Positions 9,174 through 18,200 of a DNA stretch of 64,000 nucleotides are shown here, piece after piece. Location: the NCBI GenBank assembly GCA_963795415.1, contig CAWCHQ010000003.1:310001-374000 (forward strand). The letters are read 5' to 3'. The position numbers and the translations under genes were made by a program. Position 1 is the first letter of the stretch, and the number at the start of each line of letters is the position of its first letter. The notes under the pieces are model-generated. The model had not been told where the DNA came from. It searched no databases and was given only the letters and a program-made list of their open reading frames with translations. This DNA is from CAVSUZ01 sp963795415. GTDB lineage: Bacteria > Pseudomonadota > Alphaproteobacteria > Acetobacterales > Acetobacteraceae.

Positions 9174-10265
9174 TCAGGCGGCGAGGGCCGAGCGGGGAGA
9201 GTCCTCGAGCTCATCGACCAGCGGCTCGAGCAACAAGATCATCAGCAAATGGGCCAGCAACCAGGGCCGGGCCGAGCGTTCATCGGTGCCGGGCGGTCCG
9301 TGCAGGCCGATGAGGCTTTTCAGGCGCTTGAACCCGAGTTCGATTCGCCAGCGCAGCCGGTACAGCGACAACACCTCCTGAGCGGAGAATTCCGCCGGGC
9401 CCAGCGAGGTGATCAGCATCACCCAGTCGGCGGCAATCAGCGTTGCATCGGAGATCTGATATCGTTCGCGCTGCGCGTCGCGCCTTGCGGCGGGCCTCGC
9501 TGGCGGCAGCGTCGGGTTTGCGGATCGCAACCAGACGGAGTTTCAGCGCCGGCGCGGATTTGCGACCCAGCCAAATGGCCTGGTCAATCAGCCCACCCGG
9601 CGCCGTGCGCAGCGTGGCGATCAGGTCCAGGGCTTGCCCTCGGCGTCCAGCCAACGCGCCGCTCGCCAGCCGGTCCGCACCACCACATCGGCGCCGGCCT
9701 CGAGCACGGCGGCAATGCGAGGCGGCTTGAGATAGACCCGGTCGGCGAGGCGGATTTCGCCCAGGACGACGGGGATCCGGTCGAGCCGCTCGCCCGCGCT
9801 TTGATCGGTCAGCTCGAAATGCCCGAAGCGCTCGCTGGGAAGATCGAACGCGCTGTGGATGCGCCAGAGCTTGTTGGTCGTGCTGGCCGCCTTGCGGGCC
9901 TTGGGTACGGCGGTTGCATCGATGATGCGGATCATGCGCCCGCGGCTGGCCTGTGGCGCGCGCCTGGCGAGCACCTCACCGATCAGCAGGGCGAGCCAGT
10001 CGCCACAGCGGCGCAAACGCTGCAGCAAGGCGACATTGGAGATGTCGACAAGCCCGACGGCGCAGGCCCATCCGGCGGTGGAGCGCAGGCCATGCTGGCT
10101 CAGGCAGTAGGCGAGCACGAGGCGGAGCAGGTCAACCGGGGTGGCGATCTCTCGGCAGCGCAGGAAGGCCCTGGTCTGTCGGGCGGTGGCGGCCAGGTGC
10201 ACCGCCCCGCCGAGGCGGGCCACGAGGGTCAACCAGTCCGGGTTGTGCAGCGAATCGCGCGTCAT
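9174..10265 (-). pseudogene. IS4-family transposase with two frameshifts
   Basis: The N-terminal frame (to about 9645) includes the first catalytic Asp in GRMIRIIDATAVPKA and the second in GEIRLADRVYLKPP. A frameshift near 9640 moves to a frame with LIATLRTAPGGLIDQAIWLG. A second near 9490 moves to the last frame, RYQISDATLIAADWVMLIT. That frame contains the IS4 YREK signature in YRLRWRIELGFKRLKSL, including the catalytic Glu. All catalytic residues survive, so the frame changes alone inactivate it. Confidence 0.85.
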
Positions 10266-10303
10266 CGCATTCTGGAATCAGAAAGGATTCCCGAGCGCAA
10301 GAG

Positions 10304-10331
10304 GAGTTACGTTAGCGCCTATGCGCTGCTG
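10304..10331. repeat. Right terminal inverted repeat of the IS4-family element
   Basis: The 28 bases end GTTAGCGCCTATGCGCTGCTG and pair with the left end. The maturase frame resumes at this boundary. Confidence 0.85.
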
Positions 10332-10754
10332 CGGGGATGGGCCGGATATTTCGGCTTCAGCCAACTGCGCGAGTTGGAATCGCTGGACGGTTGGACACGA
10401 CGGCGCTTGCGTTGCGTCGTCTGGGTCCAGTGGAAGACGCGTGGCAGACGCTACAGGGAACTCAATCGCCTGAAGGTCTCCGAGAGGGTGGCCAGTGCGG
10501 CCATCTTCAGCCCAAAGGGACCGTGGCGACTGAGCTCGTCGAGCGCTTTGCATCGCGCCTTCACCAACAAACGCTTCAAGGCTCATGGACTTGTCGCTAT
10601 GGAAACGATCGCAAGCGCTTAATCCGCCGAACCGCCGTGGTACGGACCCGTATGCCCGGTGGTGTGGGAGGGGTGGCATCGCGAGGCGTCCCCCCTATCC
10701 CGATTGACGGCGACGAGCACCGCGCCAGGCTCAAACAGGACGGCGTCTGGTGGA

Positions 10755-11482
10755 TCAGCCCCAATTCTTGAAGCGCCAGCTTTCGTTGCCGGTCTCGACA
10801 ATGTCGCAATGGTGGGTCAGGCGGTCGAGCAGCGCCGTCGTCATCTTGGCGTCGCCGAACACGCTCGGCCATTCACCGAATGCCAAGTTTGTCGTCACAA
10901 CCACCGACGTCTGCTCATAGAGGCGGCTCACCAGATGGAACAGCAACTGCCCGCCAGCTTGCGCGAACGGCAGATAGCCGAGTTCGTCGAACACGACAAA
11001 GTTCTTGCGGCAAATATAGTCGGCCAGGCGCCCCTGGCGTCCGGAGCGCGCTTCGGCCTCCAGCTTGTTGACCAGATCGACCACATTGAAGAACCGGCCC
11101 TTGGCGCCGCCACGAATGCAGGCGCGGGCGATTGCGATCGCAAGATGACTCTTTCCGGTGCCGGTGCCGCCGACCAGCACGACGTTGCGTTGATGCGCCA
11201 GGAAGTCGCCGCCGAAAGGTCCCGTACCAGGGTCTCGTTGATCGGCGTGCCGTCGAAGCTGAACTCGTCGATATCCTTGGCCAGCGGCAGCTTGGCGGTG
11301 GCGATCTGATACTTGATCGAGCGTGCCTGCTTTTCGCTGATCTCCGCAGTCAACAGGTCGCCAATGATGCGCTGCGGTTCATGCTGGCGTTTCACTACGA
11401 TGCTGATGATCTCGTCAAATGCCGCTTTCATTCCATAAAGCTTCAACTCGGACATCGTCGCCAGGATCTCGGCACGTTCCAT
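10755..11482 (-). pseudogene. istB: IS21-family helper ATPase IstB, frameshifted
   Basis: The first frame starts MERAEILATMSELKLYGMKA and runs to NETLVRDLSA. A single-base loss near 11210 shifts to the second frame, which holds the Walker A loop GGTGTGKSHLA, the Walker B region FVVFDELGYLPFAQ and the C-terminus THHCDIVETGNESWRFKN. The family is about 245-260 residues and both parts together give that. The start overlaps the istA stop as TGATG, the usual IS21 coupling. Confidence 0.9.
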
Positions 11483-12925
11483 CAGTTGACACTCCTGAGG
11501 ATGTCGTATCGCGTGCAGTCAGCGGCAGGCGCATGGCGCAGCCGCAATGCGTCCGGTGTGGTGATGGTGAGCGGCGGTGCCGGCTCCCGGCGCTGGGTCA
11601 GGATGTTGATGATAACGTCAGAGGAGTGGACACCTTCTTGGAGCGCTTCCAGGCAAGCTGCCTCGACCGCGGGCAGGCCGTCAGTCAGCACTGTGGTGAG
11701 AATGTTGACCATCTGGCGGTCGCCGTCCGCCGCGCCCGCAAGTTTGCGGCGGACCCGCTCCAACCCGGCGGACAGCACCCAGTCCTTGAAGGGCGCGCCG
11801 TTTCTCAGCGCACCGGGTTTGCGAGCCAGAACCGGCACGTAGTGCCAGGGATCGAACACCGTCTGGTCGCGTCCAAAGCAGCGGCAGTGATCGCCGACGA
11901 CCCGGCCGTCCTCGCGTAGTTCGATCCGCTCGGCATAGGCACGAATCTCCACCGGTCGCCCCACCGCCCGTGCCGAGACCGAGTATTTGTTCCTGTCGAA
12001 CTGAACCAGGCAGGTCTTGGAGACCGCCACAGGCACCGCGTGGAACCCGTCGAAGCGCCCGGCATACGCCACCAGGCTGGGACGTTCCGCCTCGAACATC
12101 TGCCAGACCGTATGGTCTCGCAGCTCTGGATGGTGGTGCGCCTTGGCATACGTGACGCACTGGTCCACTAGCCAGGCGTTCAGTTCTTCATAGGTCTTCA
12201 CCCGAAGCCGGGGCGTGAAGAAGCGTTCCCGCACCACGCCAACCTGGTTCTCGACTTGTCCCTTCTCCCACCCCGAGGCTGGATTGCAGGCGACTGGATC
12301 GACCAGATAGTGGCTGCACATCCGCAAGAAGCGTCGGTTGTAGGCACGCTCGCGGCCAACGAAGATGGTCTCCACGGCGGTTTTCATGTTGTCGTAGATG
12401 CCGCGCGTGCAGGCGCCTTTGAAAAAGGCGAAGGCGCGGTCATGCGCGTCGAATACCATTTCTTGGCTCTCGCGCGGATAGGCCCGCACGAACAGCATCC
12501 GGCTGTGGCATAGCCGGACATGCGCCACCTTTACCGTCACCGCGGCGCCGTTGATCAGTACCACCTCATGGCTCCAGTCGACTGATACGCCTCACCAGGA
12601 GCAAAACTGAGCGGAATGAATGCGCCGGCAGAGCTCGCCGCCCGATCGCGCTGCCAAACCCGGGCATAGCACCGCACAGCATCGTAGCCGCCTTCGTAAC
12701 CGAGCCCGCGGAGCGCCTCGAAGACCCGGATTAACATCAACCGTTCGCGCACCGGCTTGGTCTCATTCGATTCCAGTATCCGATCCAGCGTGTCCTGCCA
12801 TGGGCCGATCCGCGGCATCGGCTGCTCCGCCGCGCTCGTCGTGAAACTCGGTCGCCTCCGATCGCAGTACCTTCCGCACCACCTTCCGCGAGACCCTCAG
12901 CTCGCGGCAGATCGCCTTGATCGGC
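11482..12925 (-). pseudogene. istA: IS21-family transposase IstA, truncated and frameshifted
   Basis: The long C-terminal frame has the DDE integrase core: YDNMKTAV, then GWEKGQVENQVGVVRERFF with the catalytic Glu. A one-base loss at about 12582 (CAGTCGACTGG for CAGTTCGACTGG) separates it from the middle part, MPRIGPWQDTLDRILESNET. Another frame change near 12830 separates that from the helix-turn-helix part IKAICRELRVSRKVVRKVLR. The first residues of the protein are missing at the junction with the YdeI-like gene. Confidence 0.88.
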
Positions 12926-13480
12926 TTATCGCCGCTCCAGGAACCCTCGTCCTTCGAAGATTGCAGGCATCGCTTTCTCGATCCGCGCGGTGCGCGTCCT
13001 GGACTGCTTCGCGCCGGCGAAATGAAACAGGTATCCCCTTTGGCGTCCCGGCGTCAGCGCTTCAAACGCGCGCTTGAACCGCGGATCGTTGCGGAACTTC
13101 TCCTTCAACTCCTCGGGCACGGAAAACTCCGGGGGCTTCGTCTCGACCCTCATTCCGGCCCTCTCGGCCGTCACGGCCTCGCGCACGTAGGCCTTGATGG
13201 TGGCCGCCTTGGTCGCAATCTCCCCTGGCGCTGGTGAATTCATCACCCGCGCTGCCTGAACGTGCCCGAGCTGTACCAGCAGCTTCTTCGGGTCCTTCAG
13301 CAGCGCACCCTGAAAGAAGCCCAACGCGCAATATTCTTTGAAGCCCTAAATGATGACGACGTTTTTTCCACCCGCTGTGTAGCAGGGCTTTCCCCACTTG
13401 CACTCCAGTTTTAAGTCAAACCCAGACAAGATGCTCTGCAGCTCGGCAATCTCAGCCTGCCACCGCTCTCGATACGCCAT
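12926..13480 (-). pseudogene. YdeI/DUF1801-family protein with an in-frame amber codon
   Basis: The gene starts at the ATG at 13480 (MAYRERWQAEIAELQSIL), continues through LECKWGKPCYTAGGKNVVII and meets TAG at 13346-13348. The same frame goes on as GFKEYCALGFFQGALLKDPK and ends in LTPGRQRGYLFHFAGAKQS and EKAMPAIFEGRGF, the conserved YdeI C-terminus. Relatives usually have Gln at the stop position, so a single CAG to TAG change explains it. The function of this family is poorly known. The 3' end abuts the cut istA. Confidence 0.75.
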
Positions 13481-13726
13481 GCTCCATGCTGCACCTCAAT
13501 TGTTACAATGAGGCTCGTTCGAGGGTTGCGTATGTTGACGGGAAGGAGCGGCAGGCGCCGCGCGACACAACTCAGCCGCGACGACAAGCGGGCAAAAAAG
13601 GTGCTCCCAACCTCTGCCCCGCTCTCTTGCAGACCTCGTGGCAATTGCGGACCTCGTGGCAATCCGGCATGCTCTCTGCAATCGATAAATTGAGCATCCG
13701 CCCGAACGGATGTGGGAGGCTCCATA
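13481..13726. promoter_or_regulatory. Leader region of the liv-hyu operon with an 18-base direct repeat
   Basis: No gene is seen. Two copies of GCRGACCTCGTGGCAAT start at 13629 and 13647, one base different, giving a period of 18 and placing them on nearly the same helix face about 65-100 bases before the first gene. This could be an activator or repressor site; no regulator gene is adjacent. Confidence 0.4.
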
Positions 13727-14938
13727 ATGACCGGCACAATCTCTCGGCGATCCGTTCTCTCCACCACACTCGCCGCGGGTGCCGCGGCAGCCATACCGCT
13801 GCGTTACGGCCGGGCCGCCGATGCCATCCAGATCGCAATGCCGTGCGCGCTGACCGGCGCGCTCGGTCCTATCGGACAGCAAATGAAACGCGGCGCCGAA
13901 TACTTTACCAAAGTGCAAAACGCCAAAGGCGGCCTGCTGGGCCGCCCGATCGAGTATATCATCGAAGATACCGCCGGTGATCCTGCCACCTGCGTTCGCA
14001 ACGCGGTCGAAATGGTCGAGCGCTACCATGCGCGCCTGCTCATGGGCATGACTCTGTCGTCAGAGGCGCTCGCGGTGGTGCCGAAGCTCGCGGACTGGAA
14101 CGCAATCTTTGTCTCCTCCGATAATGGCGATGGCCGGCTCACGGCGTCTGCTTTTGTGCCCAACTTCTTTCGCGCCAACACCTCCGGCCCGATGGACACG
14201 CGTACCGTCGCGCTCTGGCTCCGGCATGCGTCGTACAAGTCGTTCTACGCTATCGGCATGGATTATGCGTGGGGCCATGACACCGTTAATTCCTTCCAGA
14301 ATCTGGTGAAGCAGGCAAACCGCAACTTCGTAGGTGCGGTCTTTTCACCCATCGGCACCAAGGATTTCTCCAGTTATGTCCTGAAGATCCGGCAGTCAGG
14401 CGCTGACGCTGTCTTTCTTGTACTCGCGGGCGACGACAATAACGCGTTTCTCCAGCAGGCATACGAATACCGCCTGGGCGAGAAAATGCAGATCCTGACC
14501 TCCACTGTGGATCTTGCCTCGGTGCGCACCCTTGGTGATGCGACACTCGGGCTGGCGGGCGCCGCGCGGTATTGCTGCACCATCGACAACCCGGTCAACG
14601 AGCAGTTCGTTGCTGATTGGCAACGGGCTCATGACGGCGCGCTGCCGGACATTTACGAAGGCGAACAATGGCAGGCCTGCCAGGTCTTGGCCGCCGGCAT
14701 CGAGGCAGCGGGTAGCATCGAGCCGGAGAAGCTGCGCCCCGCGCTCGAAAAGGTTGCGATAGACAACATCAAGGGTCATATCGGCGTGCGGGCCTGCGAC
14801 CACCAGGCGGTCCAACAGGGCTTTATGGTGAAAGTGGCGAAGGTCGCCGATTCCGCGCAGCTCCTGCCGCAGGTCATCGACATCTTCCCCGCCGATCAGG
14901 TGACGCCCGCCTGTCGCAAGGAAACCTATGACGATTGA
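13727..14938 (+). CDS. ABC transporter substrate-binding protein, branched-chain amino acid (LivK) type
   Basis: The 403-residue protein starts with a twin-arginine-like signal, ISRRSVLSTTLAAGAAAAIPL, and then a type I periplasmic binding fold (AIQIAMPCALTGALGPIGQQMKRG). It is the solute receptor of the LivHMGF-type importer encoded directly downstream. The ATG at 13727 has GGGAGG 7 bases upstream. In catabolic operons these receptors often bind aromatic or other acids rather than amino acids; the ligand here is probably the compound degraded by the downstream enzymes. Confidence 0.9.
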   Translation: MTGTISRRSVLSTTLAAGAAAAIPLRYGRAADAIQIAMPCALTGALGPIGQQMKRGAEYFTKVQNAKGGLLGRPIEYIIEDTAGDPATCVRNAVEMVERYHARLLMGMTLSSEALAVVPKLADWNAIFVSSDNGDGRLTASAFVPNFFRANTSGPMDTRTVALWLRHASYKSFYAIGMDYAWGHDTVNSFQNLVKQANRNFVGAVFSPIGTKDFSSYVLKIRQSGADAVFLVLAGDDNNAFLQQAYEYRLGEKMQILTSTVDLASVRTLGDATLGLAGAARYCCTIDNPVNEQFVADWQRAHDGALPDIYEGEQWQACQVLAAGIEAAGSIEPEKLRPALEKVAIDNIKGHIGVRACDHQAVQQGFMVKVAKVADSAQLLPQVIDIFPADQVTPACRKETYDD

Positions 14939-15803
14939 TTTCGCCGGGTTCCTTCTCGTCGAGTGTCTGAACGCGCTGTCTGAAGCCGCATTGTTGTTCT
15001 TCCTGGGCGTCGGCCTGACGCTGATTTTCGGCATTATGCGCGTCGTCAACTTCGCCCACGGCACCCTGTTTATGCTCGGTGCTTTCGTGGGCTACACCGC
15101 CGCGCGCGTCTCCGGCAGCTTTTGGGTTGCCTTGATCGTTGCGCCTCTGGTCGTCGCGGCCCTTGGCGCGCTATTCGAACTCGGTCTGCTCCGCCGTCTG
15201 TATCGTCGCGACGACAGTGCTTTCCTGATGGTCACGTTTGGTCTGGCGCTCGCCGTCGGTGAGACAGCGCGTCTGCTCTGGGGAAATAACCCGCTCTCCT
15301 TCTCGCCGCCCCCCTCGCTGCGCGGCATCGTCTTCCTGCTCGACCAGCCCTTTCCGATCTACCGGCTCTTCCTGATCGTCTTCGCCGCCGCCGTCGCGGT
15401 CGCACTCTGGCAATTCCTCGTCCGGACGCGCCTCGGGCTGCTCATCCGTGCCACTGCGCAGATCCCGGAAATGGTGCACGCAACCGGCACGGATGTGGGC
15501 CTCGTGCGATTGGCGGTTTTCGCCATCGGCTGTGGCCTCGCCGGACTCGGCGGCGTCCTCGCCGCCCCGCTCCTCACCGCCACTCTCAGCCTCGCTGCAA
15601 CAACGATCATAGACGCCTTCGTCATCGTCATCATCGGTGGAATGGGTAGTTTCACCGGCTCCCTTGTCGCCTCCCTTCTCGTCGGCTTCGTCCAGGTCTT
15701 CGGCGAATATTACCTGCCCGACTTTGCCCTGGCCTCCACGTATCTTTTGATGCTGCTGGTGCTGATAACGCGCCCGCGCGGGCTCCTCGGCCATGCGGTC
15801 TGA
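14928..15803 (+). CDS. ABC transporter permease, LivH type
   Basis: The 291-residue inner-membrane protein has about eight hydrophobic segments and the LivH hallmarks LIFGIMRVVNFAHGTLFMLGAF near residues 30-55 and IIGGMGSFTGSLVASLLVGF near the C-terminus. The start overlaps the receptor gene by 11 bases. With LivM it forms the membrane channel. Confidence 0.92.
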   Translation: MTIDFAGFLLVECLNALSEAALLFFLGVGLTLIFGIMRVVNFAHGTLFMLGAFVGYTAARVSGSFWVALIVAPLVVAALGALFELGLLRRLYRRDDSAFLMVTFGLALAVGETARLLWGNNPLSFSPPPSLRGIVFLLDQPFPIYRLFLIVFAAAVAVALWQFLVRTRLGLLIRATAQIPEMVHATGTDVGLVRLAVFAIGCGLAGLGGVLAAPLLTATLSLAATTIIDAFVIVIIGGMGSFTGSLVASLLVGFVQVFGEYYLPDFALASTYLLMLLVLITRPRGLLGHAV

Positions 15804-15806
15804 GCC

Positions 15807-16769
15807 GTGCTGAGCAGGCGCTCGCTGCTCGTTGTGGTGATGGTTCTCGCGGTCCTCCCCGCCGGTCTTCCTCTCTTCGCACTGACAATCCTGACCGAGA
15901 TCCTGATTCTCGGCCTCTTCGCCATGAGCCTGGATCTGCTCGTCGGCTATACGCGGCTGGTGTCGTTCGGCCATGCCGCCGCCTACGGACTTGGAGCGTA
16001 CGCCTGCGGCAACATCCTGCTGCATACAGCCACCCCGATGATCTTCGCGGTGCCGGTGGCCGCAATTTTCGCCGGTGCTGTCGGGATCGGCATCGGCTGG
16101 GTCTGCACAGTGGCCACGGGCGTCTCTTTCTCCATGCTGACGCTCGCCTTTGCACAGCTTCTCTATGCCATCGCTTTCAAATGGACCGCCGTGACGGGCG
16201 CTTCCGACGGGCTCGCCGGGATTCCGCGCCGCCCCGGGCCGCTCGGCTTCTCCAGCCTGACCACGCATATCGGCTTCTACTTCTTCGCCCTGTTCTGCCT
16301 GTCGGCCGCGTATCTGTTCTGCCGCAAGCTCGTGTCATCGCCCTTCGGCGCGGTGCTACAGGGCATTCGCCAAAATGAAACCAAAACCCGCGCTCTCGGC
16401 TACAACGCGCGCGGCTACAAAATCGCCGTCGTCGCCATCAGCTACGGCCTGGGGGAACTCGCCGGCGCGCTCTACGCGCCCTTCGCCGGCTTCGCCAACA
16501 CCGAGCTGCTGTTCTGGCTCCTGTCCGGCCAGGTCCTGATTATGGTGATCGTAGGAGGACAAGGCACCTTGACCGGTCCGATCCTCGGCGCAGCATTCTT
16601 CCTGATCGCCTCGCAGATTCTCAGCGCCTACACCAAATCCTGGGCCCTGTTCTTCGGGCTCCTGTTCATCGGCTTCGTTCTTTTTGCACCCCAGGGCATA
16701 TGGGGTCTGTTGAGCGCGGGCCGTGGGCGGCTGCCGAAGCAAGTCACCGTTCCGCATGCCACTGCTTGA
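15807..16769 (+). CDS. ABC transporter permease, LivM type
   Basis: The 320-residue protein opens with hydrophobic segments, then SLDLLVGYTRLVSFGHAAAYGLGAYA, the LivM motif, and contains the EAA-like loop around GIRQNETKTRALGYN followed by VIVGGQGTLTGPILGAAFF. The GTG start lies 3 bases after livH. It pairs with the LivH-type permease. Confidence 0.92.
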   Translation: MLSRRSLLVVVMVLAVLPAGLPLFALTILTEILILGLFAMSLDLLVGYTRLVSFGHAAAYGLGAYACGNILLHTATPMIFAVPVAAIFAGAVGIGIGWVCTVATGVSFSMLTLAFAQLLYAIAFKWTAVTGASDGLAGIPRRPGPLGFSSLTTHIGFYFFALFCLSAAYLFCRKLVSSPFGAVLQGIRQNETKTRALGYNARGYKIAVVAISYGLGELAGALYAPFAGFANTELLFWLLSGQVLIMVIVGGQGTLTGPILGAAFFLIASQILSAYTKSWALFFGLLFIGFVLFAPQGIWGLLSAGRGRLPKQVTVPHATA

Positions 16770-17505
16770 GCTGCACGCCGTCTCCAAAAGCTTCGGCGGC
16801 CTGACCGCCGTACGCGACGTCTCGCTCTGCCTCGCGGAGAAGGAGGTAAGGGCCATTATCGGTCCCAACGGCGCCGGAAAATCGACCTTGTTCAACATCA
16901 TCGCCGGCACGTTTCCGCCCAGCGCGGGAGACATCATCTTCAACGGCACGTCGCTCGCGGGACGGTCATCGTACGAAATCTGTCAGCTCGGCATCTCTCG
17001 CACGTTTCAGATCACCTCGATTTACAAGGGTCTGACCGCGTATGAAAATGTGCGTCTCGCAGCCCAGGCGAAGGACCCGCGCCGTGCCCGCATGCTGGGC
17101 GCCCGTGCCGTATTCGCCGATGCCTCGACGCGCGCCGATGCCGCGCTCGAGCAACTGGGCCTGACCGCGGTCGCTAACCGCACAGCCGGTCTGCTGTCCC
17201 ACGGCGATCAGCGCTTGCTTGAACTCGCCATGGCCGTCGCCCAATCGCCACGTGTACTCCTGCTCGACGAACCTACCCAGGGACTCTCTGTCGAGGAAAC
17301 AGCCCAGACCGTCGAAATCCTCGCGAACCTTCTGTCCCGCCAATCCGTGGCCGTGCTGTTGGTCGAGCATGACATGGAGGTCGTATTTCGCCTCGCGCAC
17401 GCAATCACTGTGCTGCATCGCGGTGCCGTGCTCGCCGAAGGTCCGCCGGAGGTCGTCCGCGCCGACACCGGGGTCCAGCGCGCCTATCTGGGAGAGACCG
17501 GCTGA
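16756..17505 (+). CDS. ABC transporter ATP-binding protein, LivG type
   Basis: The protein has about 249 residues. Walker A is GPNGAGKST near residue 36, the signature loop is the variant LSHGDQRLLELA, and Walker B is VLLLDEPTQGLS. The signature lacks the usual second Gly-Gly, as in many LivG proteins. The ATG at 16756 overlaps livM by 14 bases; an upstream GTG at 16723 would add residues outside the family. Confidence 0.92.
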   Translation: MPLLELHAVSKSFGGLTAVRDVSLCLAEKEVRAIIGPNGAGKSTLFNIIAGTFPPSAGDIIFNGTSLAGRSSYEICQLGISRTFQITSIYKGLTAYENVRLAAQAKDPRRARMLGARAVFADASTRADAALEQLGLTAVANRTAGLLSHGDQRLLELAMAVAQSPRVLLLDEPTQGLSVEETAQTVEILANLLSRQSVAVLLVEHDMEVVFRLAHAITVLHRGAVLAEGPPEVVRADTGVQRAYLGETG

Positions 17506-18200
17506 TGCTGACCCTGGAGGGTGTGCACGCACATTACGGCACCAGCCATATCCTGCACGGGATCGATCTTCTGGCCGAGCCCGGCCGCGTCTCTGCGATC
17601 ATCGGCCGTAACGGCGTCGGCAAGACAACGACCCTCCGCACCATCATGGGCCTCGTCCCCCTCAGCGCCGGCCGCATCCTGCTCCATGGCGCCGATATCG
17701 GGGGCTGGCCGGCACACCGCGTCGCGCGTGCCGGCATATCCTATGTTCCGGAAGGGCGACTGATCTTCCCCGAATTGACCGTCATGGAGAACATCCGTGT
17801 CGCCGAGCGCAAACCCGCGCGGCAATGGCCGATATCCAGATTATTCCAATTGTTCCCGTCACTTGCCGAGCGTGCAACCGCCCGCGGCATCACCCTCTCC
17901 GGGGGCGAGCAGCAGATGCTGGCGATCGCGCGCGCACTGGTCAGCGATCCGGCCGTGCTGTTACTCGACGAACCAACGCAAGGCCTTGCACCCATTATGG
18001 TCCGTCAATTGAGCAGCGCCATCGACCACCTGAGCAAATCCGGCGTAGCCGTCTTGCTGGTCGAACAGAATGTGGGTCTCGTCGAACAGGTGGCGCACGA
18101 GATGCAGGTGATGGTGAAAGGAAAAATCGTCTATGCCGCGCCGCCCGATAAGTTCCACGCTGAAGCCGCCGAAATTCGCAGCCGGTATCTGACCGTATGA
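17505..18200 (+). CDS. ABC transporter ATP-binding protein, LivF type
   Basis: The 231-residue ATPase has Walker A GRNGVGKTT, signature LSGGEQQMLAIARAL and Walker B VLLLDEPTQGLAPIM. It is the second nucleotide-binding subunit and completes the importer. The start overlaps the livG stop as TGATG, and the stop overlaps the next gene as ATGA. Confidence 0.92.
   Translation: MLTLEGVHAHYGTSHILHGIDLLAEPGRVSAIIGRNGVGKTTTLRTIMGLVPLSAGRILLHGADIGGWPAHRVARAGISYVPEGRLIFPELTVMENIRVAERKPARQWPISRLFQLFPSLAERATARGITLSGGEQQMLAIARALVSDPAVLLLDEPTQGLAPIMVRQLSSAIDHLSKSGVAVLLVEQNVGLVEQVAHEMQVMVKGKIVYAAPPDKFHAEAAEIRSRYLTV

Larger units (their letters stand above)
8984..10331 (-). mobile_element. IS4-family insertion sequence (1348 bp)
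   Basis: The element is bounded by 28-base imperfect inverted repeats and filled by one minus-strand transposase gene. It sits inside the group II intron maturase: flanking protein sequence joins across it as DLNP / LRGWAGYF. I do not see an obvious direct target duplication (the flanks read CCCA and CGGG). The transposase carries two frameshifts, so this copy is dead. Confidence 0.85.
8080..10622 (+). pseudogene. ltrA: Group II intron reverse transcriptase/maturase, broken by deletions and an IS4 insertion
   Basis: The N-terminus at 8080 is followed by a large deletion near 8185, where the protein jumps to HWPEIEDQLLRGCYQPQP and VQIPKPDGGIRNLGLP. At 8294 a second small deletion shifts the frame to QQAVLQRLQPLWDPTFSEHSYGF. 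The catalytic RT motif FVRYADDCNVYV and TPQGGPLSPLL are intact. The frame stops being maturase at 8983, where the IS4 element enters, and resumes after 10331 with LRGWAGYFGFSQLRELESLDGW, the thumb/maturase domain. It cannot make a working protein. Confidence 0.85.
7648..10704 (+). mobile_element. Group II intron (bacterial class C-like), interrupted
   Basis: The 5' part starts GTGTGCTGGGCATGCCCAGCG and contains the usual GGTGAAAGTCCC element of domain I. The RNA-like, ORF-poor leader runs to about 8080, where the intron-encoded protein begins. After that gene ends at 10622, a domain V-like hairpin is present around 10625-10665, then a domain VI-like stem, ending at CTATCCCGAT near 10704. Both boundaries are estimated from these motifs. 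Without the IS4 insertion the intron would be about 1.7 kb, with internal deletions in the ORF. Confidence 0.7.
7446..12930. mobile_element. Composite nest: IS21-type element containing a group II intron containing an IS4-family element
   Basis: The istB-istA genes (minus strand) occupy the right part and the IS21-like terminal repeats the left end. Between them lies a group II intron interrupted by an IS4-family element, which implies the order IS21 first, intron second, IS4 last. The right limit is approximate because the istA N-terminus is cut and no terminal repeat is visible near 12930. All transposition genes in the nest are broken. Confidence 0.55.
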
